Source: Streptomyces sp. SolWspMP-5a-2 (GTDB taxonomy: Bacteria > Actinomycetota > Actinomycetes > Streptomycetales > Streptomycetaceae). Taken from it: a stretch of DNA of 64,000 bases. The position numbers and the translations under genes were made by a program. The stretch's first letter is position 1; every line of letters begins with the position of its first letter. The notes under the pieces are model-generated. The model made no database searches. It saw nothing but the letters and a program-made list of their open reading frames with translations, and had not been told where the DNA came from. Where the stretch lies: NCBI RefSeq assembly GCF_900091845.1, contig NZ_FMCI01000394.1, positions 1 to 64,000 on the forward strand, given 5' to 3'. This document shows, one piece after another, positions 1 through 7,846 of the stretch.

Positions 1-1203
1 CATGCCGACGAGCTGACGCACGCGATTCCGTCCGCGCACGGGGGAGACGGGCCGGGGCGGCGCCACCGCACTATCCGTGCGGGTGCGCCGCCCCGGTGCC
101 GGGGGGCGATGCCGTCGCCACTCAGGGCGACCCGCTGAAGAGTGCCCCCCCACCGCGGTCTTCAGGCGATGACCTGCACGCTGATCCTGTTTTCTGCCTG
201 ACTGGCACTCTGATCGCGCGGTCTGCGCCCGAAGCAGCAGAAATTCGATGGCAGAGGGCGTCTTGCGGACGCGGAAAAAGGGAGACGCCCTCCAGGGGGC
301 TGGATTCCGGATTCGATTATCGGGAATCCGGGGACGAGTCGCTGTGAGAACGTGACGATCCGTCGCCGATTCTGTTTGCCGCGCAGGCCGGGTCATGTGC
401 TGCCGCTTGCGCTGGTGTCACTCGATCGAGTTAATCGAGTATCGGCGGCCAAGCCGCGTGCCGTGTCGATCCGGATTGCCATCGGAAGGCCCACTCCGGC
501 GCGCGGTTTCCAGCCGTGAGGGCGGACGGGCCACACCATTCCGGCTCGCGGCCGTTTACGGGGCGGCTCGAACCGGAAGATCCCCATGACCATGAGCGGC
601 GGTCCTGGGGATCCGCGCGGGTGGCGGATTCGGCACCGCCACCCGCAGCGACTCTCCCGTCGGCACCCGGGCAAGGACCGGGCCGCCGAGTTCATCGCCG
701 TGGGCGGGTGGCCGAACGTACGACCCGGTCGAGGAGCAATCTCTTTGCCGCCTCTGCGGGCGACAGCGAATTCCTCTGCGATATCGAGCCCCCTGCGGCC
801 GGGTCGAGAAGATGACGCTCCCGAGTCCGGTCACGTCTCCACCGATTATTGGCCGGGGAGCGATGCGGACGCGTGGTCCTTGAAGCTGGTATCACCGCTT
901 GCGTCATTCCGCGTACCGGGCGGTGTGCCGGGCCTTATCGCGTACCCGGCGGCCGTGCACGCCGTGCGCGGCGGCCGGTGTCGCTGACAGCAGAGAACGG
1001 AGCCGGACACCGGCCTCTTGCCGTCCGTGGCCTCGGGAGCAGGACGCCACCCATCCAGCCCATCACTCTGAGCGATAGGTCGTCGCTTGCTGTAGTGATG
1101 GAGGGAGCGCCCCGCACTCCAGTGCGACGCGCAGCCCGTGCCCGAACCAACCGGGGCTGTCCTCGATTCCGGCCGTCGGGCGTCATCAAAGGAGATCACC
1201 AGG
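1..1203. other. Long leader region without a supported gene
   Basis: No reading frame here has convincing codon bias or a ribosome binding site; the open frames are those expected by chance in high-GC DNA. The first 16 bases could be the last codons of a plus-strand gene that starts outside the window (frame ending at a TGA, 14-16), but this cannot be tested. A strong hairpin follows at 54-94. The rest is long for a Streptomyces spacer, so it may hold the promoter and untranslated leader of the surface protein that starts at 1204. A few locally AT-richer patches, for example around 425-440, are the only visible landmarks. Confidence 0.5.
54..94 (+). terminator. Stem-loop, probable terminator of the gene left of the window
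   Basis: Two 18-base arms (54-71 and 77-94) pair with only two mismatches around a 5-base loop. It follows a possible stop codon at 14-16 and has no U-tract, which is usual for Streptomyces terminators. Confidence 0.5.
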
Positions 1204-2115
1204 ATGAGTGACATATCGCGGCGACTTGCCCGCGTTACCGCCCTCGGCTCCGCTCTCGCCCTCTCAGGTCTGGCGACCGGTGGCCTCGCCCTCGCCGAGG
1301 GGGCCGGGGACACCGCCGATGCCCAGGGGTTCGGGCCGGATCCCACCGGCGGTCGCACCGTCCAGCCGCTGAAGAATCAGTGCACCACGGGAGAACCCCA
1401 GGACCTCTGCCGCAACATCGGCGTCACCGACGGGTGGTTCCAGGGCAAGACCATCAAGTTCCTCTACACCCAGAACTTTTTCTGTGACCCCGCGATCGCC
1501 TCCGGCGCGCCGAGCAAGTGCGAGGCCGGAGCCAAGTACCAGAACGTCCCGCCCGGCACCACCTCGGCCAAGTTCACCGACCCGCTCTACATCCCCGTCC
1601 CGCTGTTCAAACCGGCGCCGAAGGCCCTTCAGTGCCCCGCGAACGTGCCCTGCGTGGACCATCCGACCACCATCGATCTCTCACGTCTCGCCGCCGCTCT
1701 CAAGATGCCCGCCTCGGCACTGAAGAACACCGAGCTGCCCGGCCACGACCACATCATCACCGACCGGAACAACAACCGGCCCGAGTGGTGGCCTGTCTAC
1801 GTGGTGGCCGTCACCGACCCCGGATCGTTCGCCAAGATCCAGGAGGGCAAGAGCTTCGACACCGTCAAGAAGCTCGCCGCCAACCCCAACTCCGGTGTCA
1901 GCCAGCCCATACCCACCAACACCTTCCTCTGGTTCCAGACCCTCCCCGGAACCAACGGCTCCACCCCCGCGCCGTCGGGGGCCGTCGCGGCCGGAGGCGG
2001 TGGAACGCAGAGTCTGCCCAGCGCCGGGCTGGTCACCGCCGCGGCAGCCCTCACCGTGGGCAGCGTCGGGGCCGTTGCGATGAGCCGCCGCAGGAACGCC
2101 ACCGTCCGGACCTGA
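1204..2115 (+). CDS. Secreted protein with a sortase-like C-terminal anchor, function unknown
   Basis: The 303-residue product starts at an ATG preceded by AAGGAGATCACCAGG. An earlier in-frame ATG at 1138 lacks a ribosome binding site and would bury the signal peptide. Residues 1-38 form a signal peptide with basic start, hydrophobic core and an ALAEG-type cleavage region. The C-terminus reads LPSAG, a hydrophobic stretch, then basic residues (SRRR), which is the layout of a cell-wall sorting signal, although LPSAG is not canonical LPXTG. The middle contains several cysteines, aromatic residues and an HDH segment; I do not recognise the family. Export and surface attachment are inferred from the termini. 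It stands alone, upstream of a DUF4331 gene with a similar short C-terminal membrane anchor. Confidence 0.8.
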   Translation: MSDISRRLARVTALGSALALSGLATGGLALAEGAGDTADAQGFGPDPTGGRTVQPLKNQCTTGEPQDLCRNIGVTDGWFQGKTIKFLYTQNFFCDPAIASGAPSKCEAGAKYQNVPPGTTSAKFTDPLYIPVPLFKPAPKALQCPANVPCVDHPTTIDLSRLAAALKMPASALKNTELPGHDHIITDRNNNRPEWWPVYVVAVTDPGSFAKIQEGKSFDTVKKLAANPNSGVSQPIPTNTFLWFQTLPGTNGSTPAPSGAVAAGGGGTQSLPSAGLVTAAAALTVGSVGAVAMSRRRNATVRT

Positions 2116-2758
2116 CCCCCGGCCGGTGAACGCGGGGACCACAGGCCACCACGGCGTCCCGGCCGTGGTGGCCGGCACGTGCCGTGGACGCCGACACCCG
2201 TACCGGCCGAGGCGGAAAACACGCACCCAACGGGACGACGGGGCCGCCTCCGCCTCCGGCCGCCACCGTTCACCCTTCGCGGACCCGGGGGACGCAGGCG
2301 TCGGACGCAGCGGACCGCCAAGGCGCCAGGGCATCGTGCGCAGAGGGCGACCAGGGCGTCGAGCGCACCTCCGGCCGCCGCCCTCTCCGGCCGACCGGCG
2401 CGACCCATGCCGCGTTCTCGTTCGGGTCAACCACCACCCGGTGTCGCAGTCGTTCTCCCAGCCGCCCGCCGTGCCCGCGGCAGCGGCCCCTGCCTGTGCG
2501 TTTGCTGTCAGCGCACGGTCCGTTGCCCGGTGACGCGCGCGGGAAGGGGGAGAAAACCGGACCGTCCGTGTGCTTTCCTCCTTTCGCGCAGCGATGCGCG
2601 GTGGTGTGTCCCGGGCCGGCAGTCCCCGTTGCCTTTCCTGTCGTCCCCGGACAGCGCGAGTCCGCTCGCCACGGTGCCGACCGTCAATGCCACCCACCCC
2701 TGCTTCTCTCCTGCCTGCGGCAACGCGGCGGAGGAAGCTTCCGTGTGGAAGGAAGACT
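2116..2758. other. Intergenic region, nothing recognised
   Basis: 643 bases separate the surface protein from the DUF4331 gene. Overlapping open frames exist on both strands but none has a ribosome binding site or recognisable sequence. It probably carries the promoter of the downstream three-gene operon; I could not pick a convincing -35/-10 pair. Confidence 0.45.
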
Positions 2759-4324
2759 GTGAAGGCAACGACCGCCGCCGGGCCCCGCTCCCGGCGCGCC
2801 CTGGACCACTCCCTTCTGGTGCTCGGCACCAGTGCCCTGGCGACCGCGCTCGGGGTGCTGACCCTGGCGCCCGGCGTCAGCCAGGCGTCCAGTCACCGCG
2901 AGGCGCCTCTCATCGCCGGCGACCCGCGCGCGGACAACACGGACGTGTACGCGTTCACCAGCCCCGACAAGGCCGACAGCGTCACCCTCGTCGCGAACTG
3001 GATCCCGTTCGAGGAGCCCAACGGCGGACCGAACTTCTACGCGTTCGCGGACGACGCCCGCTACAACATCAAGATCGACAACAACGGTGACGGCAAGGCC
3101 GACGTCACCTACACCTGGTGCTTCCACAACCAGACCCGCGACGCGGCGAACCAGTTCCTCTACAACACCGGCCCGGTCACCTCGCTGACCGACCCGAACC
3201 TGAACTTCCGCCAGGTCTACGACCTCGTGGTCACCGAGAACGGCAGGAGCAAGGTCCTCAAGTCCGGTGTGCCGGTGGCACCGTCACGTGTCGGCCCGGC
3301 CTCCATGCCGAACTACGGCGCGCTCAGGGCGCAGGCCGTCCGTTCCGTCGGGGGCGGGATCAAGACCTTCGCGGGACAGGCGGACGACCCGTTCTTCGCC
3401 GACCTGAGGGTCTTCGACCTCCTCTACGGCGGCAACCTGTCCGAGCGTGGGCAGGACACCCTCGCCGGGTACAACGTCAACTCCGTCGCCCTCCAGGTCC
3501 CCAAGAAGGCGCTCGCCCTCCGCGGCAACAGCACCCGCAACCCGGTCGTCGGCGTCTGGTCCACCACCGACCGCAAGGGGGTGCAGATCTCCGACTCGCG
3601 GACCCGGCACGACACCTGGCGGCAGGTCTCGCGCCTGGGCAACCCCCTGGTCAACGAGGTCGTCGTCCCGCTGAAGTACAAGGACGCGTTCAACACCCTC
3701 AACCCCGACCAGGACCGCACCGTCAAGCCGGTCGTGGACAAGGTCTACGACCCGATCCTGCCCAAGCTGATCCAGAAGGTCTACGGGATCCCCGCCCCGG
3801 CGACGCCCCGCAACGACCTCGCCGAGATCTACCTGACCGGCATCTGCAAGGCATGCGGCCCGATCAAGGCCGACCTCAACGCCCACCGGCTCAACAAGGA
3901 CGCCGACCTCCGCAGGATCGTCCCCGCCGAGGAACTGCGCCTGAACATGGCCGTACCGCCCGCCGCACGGCCCCAGCGGTTGGGCGTTCTCGCCGGTGAC
4001 CTGGCCGGATTCCCCAACGGCCGACGCCTCACCGACGACGTCATCGACATCTCGCTCCAGGCCGTCGAAGGCGCGGCCCAGACCGGCAAGCTCGTGCCCG
4101 CGCTCGCCGACGGGGACAAGGTCAACGCCAACGACCTGCCCTTCGGCACGTCGTTCCCCTACCTGGCGCTGCCGCACACCAAGTCCGTGAACAGCCGCTC
4201 CGGCGGTGACCGCGCGCAGCAGTCGTCGCTGAGGACCGCCCACGCGGCGGGTATCGGCGCGCTCGGCTCCCTGATGCTGGGTGTCGGCGGCTGGCGGCTG
4301 CGCCGCCGGAACAAGACCAGCTGA
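2759..4324 (+). CDS. DUF4331 family secreted protein
   Basis: I chose the GTG at 2759 because GGAAGGAAG sits just upstream and the N-terminus then becomes a proper signal peptide (basic RSRR, hydrophobic core, cleavage near SQASS). The mature protein opens with SSHREAPLIAGDPRADNTD, the usual start of DUF4331 proteins, followed by YAFTSPD. A DNNGDGKAD segment resembles a calcium-binding loop, and a CKACG motif lies near residue 363. The C-terminus has one hydrophobic helix and RRRNK, so the protein is probably tethered to the membrane facing outward. It leads an operon with TPR and NicO genes. The biochemical role of DUF4331 is unknown; the neighbours point to metal handling. Confidence 0.9.
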   Translation: MKATTAAGPRSRRALDHSLLVLGTSALATALGVLTLAPGVSQASSHREAPLIAGDPRADNTDVYAFTSPDKADSVTLVANWIPFEEPNGGPNFYAFADDARYNIKIDNNGDGKADVTYTWCFHNQTRDAANQFLYNTGPVTSLTDPNLNFRQVYDLVVTENGRSKVLKSGVPVAPSRVGPASMPNYGALRAQAVRSVGGGIKTFAGQADDPFFADLRVFDLLYGGNLSERGQDTLAGYNVNSVALQVPKKALALRGNSTRNPVVGVWSTTDRKGVQISDSRTRHDTWRQVSRLGNPLVNEVVVPLKYKDAFNTLNPDQDRTVKPVVDKVYDPILPKLIQKVYGIPAPATPRNDLAEIYLTGICKACGPIKADLNAHRLNKDADLRRIVPAEELRLNMAVPPAARPQRLGVLAGDLAGFPNGRRLTDDVIDISLQAVEGAAQTGKLVPALADGDKVNANDLPFGTSFPYLALPHTKSVNSRSGGDRAQQSSLRTAHAAGIGALGSLMLGVGGWRLRRRNKTS

Positions 4325-4405
4325 CGCCTGAGTCCACAACGCCGTTCGCCCGCCGGTGCCCGACCTGCTGTGGTCGGGCACCGGCCGCACCGGCAGGGAG
4401 CACCC

Positions 4406-5710
4406 ATGCCCACACCCCCTCCGTCGAGGCTCCGCAGTATCGCCGTCGTCCTTGTCCTGGGCGCGGCCATGTTCACGATCGGCGCCCTCGGACTGGCCCC
4501 GGACGCCAACACCACGCCTGCCGACGCCCACCGGACAGCCGCTCCCCGAGGCTCCGTCGAAGCCCTGCGGGAACGTGTCCGGACAGTCCCCGCGGACGCC
4601 GCCGCCTGGTCGGCCCTCGGCCTGGGATACGTCCAGCAGGCCCGCGCCACAGCCGACCCGGCGACCTACGCGCGCGCCGAGACGGCGCTGCGCCGTTCCC
4701 TGGCAGCCCAGCCGGACGACAACACGGGCGCGCAGATCGGCATGGGGGCGCTCGCGGCGGCCCGCCACGACTTCCCGACGGCACTCTCCTGGGCCAGGAA
4801 GGCGACCGCGAGCGCTCCGTACGACCCGGTCGGCTACGGCGTCCTCGCCGACGCCTACACCCAGCTCGGCCGCTACCCCGACGCCTACCAGGCCGTCCAG
4901 CGCATGAACGACCTGCGCCCGGACGCACCCGCTCTGGCCCGCGCCTCGTACACGTTCGAACTGCGGGGCAGGACCGGCGAGGCGGTCTCGCTCATGCGGC
5001 GATCGCTCGACGCCGCGTCCACCCCGGGCGAACGGTCCTTCGCGCACGCCGTCCTGGCCACGCTCGCCCTCCAGAGCGGCCGGCCCCGTCAGGCGCTGCG
5101 GGAGGCGGAGACCGGGCTGCGGGCGACGCCGGGTGACTCCGCCCTCCTGGAAGCACGGGCCCGCGCCCACGAGGCCCTCGGCCACACCGGACAGGCCGTC
5201 ACCGACTTCCGGGCCGCCGTCGCCGTCGCGCCACTCCCGCACTACCTGCTCGGCCTGGGCGAACTCCAGCAGTCCCTGGGCAACGACACGGAGGCCGAGG
5301 CCCAGTACGCGGTCCTCCGCGGACAGGAAGCCGTCCGGCGCTCAAGCCACGCCCCCGCCGACACCGACGCCATCCTCTTCGAAGCCGACCACGGCGACCC
5401 GGAACAAGCCGTGGCCATGGCCCGACAAGCCCTGGGAAAACGCGAGTTCATCGCGATGCACGACGCCTGCGCATGGGCACTGCACCGAGCGGGACGCGAC
5501 AGCGAGGCACTGCGCCAAGCAGACCAGGCCCTCGCCCTCGGCACCCGCAGCGCCCTCTTCCGCTACCACCGGGCCGTCATCCTTCACGCCCTCGGCGACG
5601 ACGACGCGGCCCGCACGGACCTCACCACCGCCCTGCGCACCGAGCCCCACTTCCATCCCCTGCACGCCGCCGAGGCGCGTGCCCTGCTCCAGCGGATCGA
5701 CAGCGCATGA
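4406..5710 (+). CDS. Membrane-anchored tetratricopeptide repeat protein
   Basis: The 434-residue protein begins at ATG 4406, preceded by CAGGGAG. An N-terminal hydrophobic segment (about residues 8-28) is a signal anchor. The remainder is a series of 34-residue helical pairs with TPR spacing of A/G/Y/A residues (for example AWSALGLGYVQQA and ADAYTQLGRYPDAYQA), giving roughly nine or ten repeats. TPR solenoids are protein-binding scaffolds, so it may link the DUF4331 protein to the NicO permease. Its stop codon overlaps the permease start (ATGA), indicating translational coupling. The specific partner is inferred from operon structure only. Confidence 0.88.
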   Translation: MPTPPPSRLRSIAVVLVLGAAMFTIGALGLAPDANTTPADAHRTAAPRGSVEALRERVRTVPADAAAWSALGLGYVQQARATADPATYARAETALRRSLAAQPDDNTGAQIGMGALAAARHDFPTALSWARKATASAPYDPVGYGVLADAYTQLGRYPDAYQAVQRMNDLRPDAPALARASYTFELRGRTGEAVSLMRRSLDAASTPGERSFAHAVLATLALQSGRPRQALREAETGLRATPGDSALLEARARAHEALGHTGQAVTDFRAAVAVAPLPHYLLGLGELQQSLGNDTEAEAQYAVLRGQEAVRRSSHAPADTDAILFEADHGDPEQAVAMARQALGKREFIAMHDACAWALHRAGRDSEALRQADQALALGTRSALFRYHRAVILHALGDDDAARTDLTTALRTEPHFHPLHAAEARALLQRIDSA

Positions 5711-7383
5711 ACCATGGTTTCCCTCGCCTCACCTTCACCGCGGCATCGGCTCTCCTGGCCTGCGCCGGCGCCCTCTCCCCGGCAGCCGCCGCACCGGGCC
5801 GCCCCGCCGCCCACCCCCTGGGCAACTTCACCGTCAACTACCACACGGGCCTCACCCTGCGCCCCGACCGGATCGACGCGCGAGTGATCGTCGACCGCGC
5901 TGAGATCTCCACGCTCCAGGAACGCCCCCTCGTCGACCGCGATCACGACGGCCGTATCGATCCCGCGGAGACGCACGCCTACGCAGAGGCCAACTGCTCC
6001 GCAATGGCCCGAGAACTGCGTCTCGACGTCGCGGGTACACCCGTCGGGTGGAGCGCGGTCTCCACCGCGCTCACCTACGAGAAAGGTGAAGCCGGCCTGG
6101 AAACAAGCCGCCTGGCCTGCACCTACACCGCTCCGGCAGAACTCACCAGCCCCACCGGACTCGACCTGCGCACGTCCTACGACAGCCGGCGCGTCGGCTG
6201 GCGCGAGATCACCGTCCGGGGGGAAGGGATCCAGGTCTCCGGCACCGCTCTGCCCGCCGACTCCCCCACGGACGAACTGCGCCACTACCCCCGCGACCCG
6301 GCGACCGCACCCCTCGACCAGCGTGCCGCACACGTCAGTTGCCGCCCCGGGGAGGACGCGTCGGTGGCCACCCCGGCGACAGCCGCGACGACGGGATGGC
6401 CGGACCGGGTTCAGGCGAAGGCGTCAGCGGCCTTCGACTCGCTGGTCGGCACCCGTGAACTCACGCTGCCCATCGGCCTGTTGGCGATGCTCCTCGCCGT
6501 CGTCCTCGGGGCCTCGCACGCTGTGCTCCCCGGACACGGCAAGACCATCATGGCCTCCTACCTCGCCGGGCGCCGGGGCACCCGGCGGGACGCGATCACC
6601 GTCGGCGCCACCGTCACCCTCACCCACACCGGCGGAGTGCTCCTGCTGGGCCTCGTACTCCCGGCCGCCACCCACCTGGCCGGCGAAACCGTCCTGACCT
6701 GGCTCGGAGCGGCGAGCGGCCTGATCGTCACGGGCATCGGAGGCTGGCTCCTCGTCGGAGCGGTCCGCAACCGTCCCCGCCACGAACACCACCACCATCA
6801 TCATCACGGGCACCACCACGACGAGGGGCACCACCAGGACGGGCGCCACCGTCATCACCACCACGCCCACGAGCACCACCATCACCACCCCGGGGACACC
6901 GCCGAGGCACTGCTGCCGACCGCCCGCAACCCCCACACCTCCGACCCCGCGCGCCCGAGCGGACACAACGTCGCTCTGGCCACCCTCCCCACGACAGAAC
7001 GCGCCGTCACCCACGCGCATCACCACCCCGCGCCGCGCCGCCTCGGCCGCGGCGGACTGGTCGGCATCGGTATCGCGGGCGGCCTTGTCCCGAGCCCCTC
7101 CGCGCTCGTCGTCCTCCTCGGAGCCGTAGCCCTGGGACGGACGGTGTTCGGAATCTTCCTGGTCCTCGCCTACGGCCTCGGCATGGCCGCGACCCTCACC
7201 GCGGCAGGACTCCTCCTCGTACGCCTGCGCGACCGTGTCGAAGCCCACCTGCAACGCCACACGACCGCGGGCCGGGAACGCGCCCTGCGTCTGCTCACCC
7301 GCCTCGGACCCGCCGCGACGGCCCTCTTGGTCGTCTGCGTCGGCCTGGGACTCACCGCGCGATCAGCCCTGGGAATCGACTGA
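5707..7383 (+). CDS. NicO-family nickel/cobalt permease with exported N-terminal domain and His-rich loop
   Basis: The 558-residue protein begins at the ATG overlapping the TPR stop codon. A signal peptide (residues 1-27) leads into an extracytoplasmic domain that includes an EF-hand-like loop, DRDHDGRIDPAE, near residue 78. The membrane part begins near residue 255. It contains SHAVLPGHGKT and GGLVPSPSALVVLLG, the paired glycine/proline segments typical of NicO permeases. Between them, at about residues 358-398, is a loop with more than 20 histidines, a probable metal sponge. Transport of Ni2+ or Co2+ is the family expectation; direction and metal are not decided by the sequence. Coupling to the TPR and DUF4331 genes suggests a three-part surface system. 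Confidence 0.88.
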   Translation: MNHGFPRLTFTAASALLACAGALSPAAAAPGRPAAHPLGNFTVNYHTGLTLRPDRIDARVIVDRAEISTLQERPLVDRDHDGRIDPAETHAYAEANCSAMARELRLDVAGTPVGWSAVSTALTYEKGEAGLETSRLACTYTAPAELTSPTGLDLRTSYDSRRVGWREITVRGEGIQVSGTALPADSPTDELRHYPRDPATAPLDQRAAHVSCRPGEDASVATPATAATTGWPDRVQAKASAAFDSLVGTRELTLPIGLLAMLLAVVLGASHAVLPGHGKTIMASYLAGRRGTRRDAITVGATVTLTHTGGVLLLGLVLPAATHLAGETVLTWLGAASGLIVTGIGGWLLVGAVRNRPRHEHHHHHHHGHHHDEGHHQDGRHRHHHHAHEHHHHHPGDTAEALLPTARNPHTSDPARPSGHNVALATLPTTERAVTHAHHHPAPRRLGRGGLVGIGIAGGLVPSPSALVVLLGAVALGRTVFGIFLVLAYGLGMAATLTAAGLLLVRLRDRVEAHLQRHTTAGRERALRLLTRLGPAATALLVVCVGLGLTARSALGID

Positions 7384-7540
7384 ACGGCACGGCCGCCAGC
7401 GACTTCTGGCGGCTCGGCGCCATTCCGTGATCAAGGAGATGCAGGGGACGCGATGGTCACGCAGTGCGGTCCATGAGGAACAACCACACCGGGGGAGCGT
7501 CCCCATGAATCGCGGGAGACGCGGGCACCGGAGACGCAGA

Positions 7541-7573
7541 AAGGGTCTGACCCGCGATGCGGATCAGACCCTT
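7541..7573 (-). terminator. Hairpin, presumed original tRNA-Pro terminator
   Basis: Perfect 10-base arms (7541-7550 and 7564-7573) enclose a second small stem. It lies just beyond the leftmost copy of the tRNA-Pro 3' end, reading in the tRNA direction. It was therefore probably the terminator of the chromosomal tRNA-Pro before the elements inserted. Confidence 0.6.
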
Positions 7574-7588
7574 GACCTGGTGTTCCAG

Positions 7589-7633
7589 CTGTCGGGGTGG
7601 CGGGATTTGAACCCACGACCTCTTCGTCCCGAA
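7589..7633. repeat. Attachment site copy 1 (left end of element A)
   Basis: This 45-base segment is identical to 31605-31649 and 43683-43727. It covers the 3' half of tRNA-Pro from the anticodon arm through the T arm to the acceptor end, but the 5' half of the tRNA is missing here. It is therefore an attachment-site duplication and not a tRNA gene. Confidence 0.92.
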
Positions 7634-7737
7634 TGAGGTTCGGGTGCTGATCTTGCCAGCGCGGATGATGTTTTACCTGGTCAGCGCGTTGGTTTGCCGT
7701 GGCCTCGGGTGGTCTTGAAGGGGCTCGGGGAGCGGAT

Positions 7738-7759
7738 CGGCTCCCCGATGGCTCCCAAA
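7738..7759 (+). repeat. Arm-type integrase site, left arm of element A
   Basis: Two adjacent 11-base units, CGGCTCCCCGA and TGGCTCCCAAA, match the pair at 31516-31537 (CGGCTCCCAAA twice) in sequence, phase and orientation. Their placement at both ends of the element suggests integrase or Xis arm binding. Confidence 0.55.
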
Positions 7760-7846
7760 TGGCCTTGGCTAATCGTCTTTGGGTCCGTCCTCCCCGCCCT
7801 GTCAGTGGAGACCATCGGCGGCCACCAGTTCAACCCCCTTGCCACT

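Noticed and set aside
3284..5242. Long leftward frame opposite the DUF4331 and TPR genes
   Set aside because: No ribosome binding site or recognisable domain; explained by high third-position GC of the plus-strand genes.
7589..7633. tRNA-Pro gene at the left attachment site
   Set aside because: Only the 3' half is present; no 5' acceptor strand or D arm. The same applies to 31605-31649.
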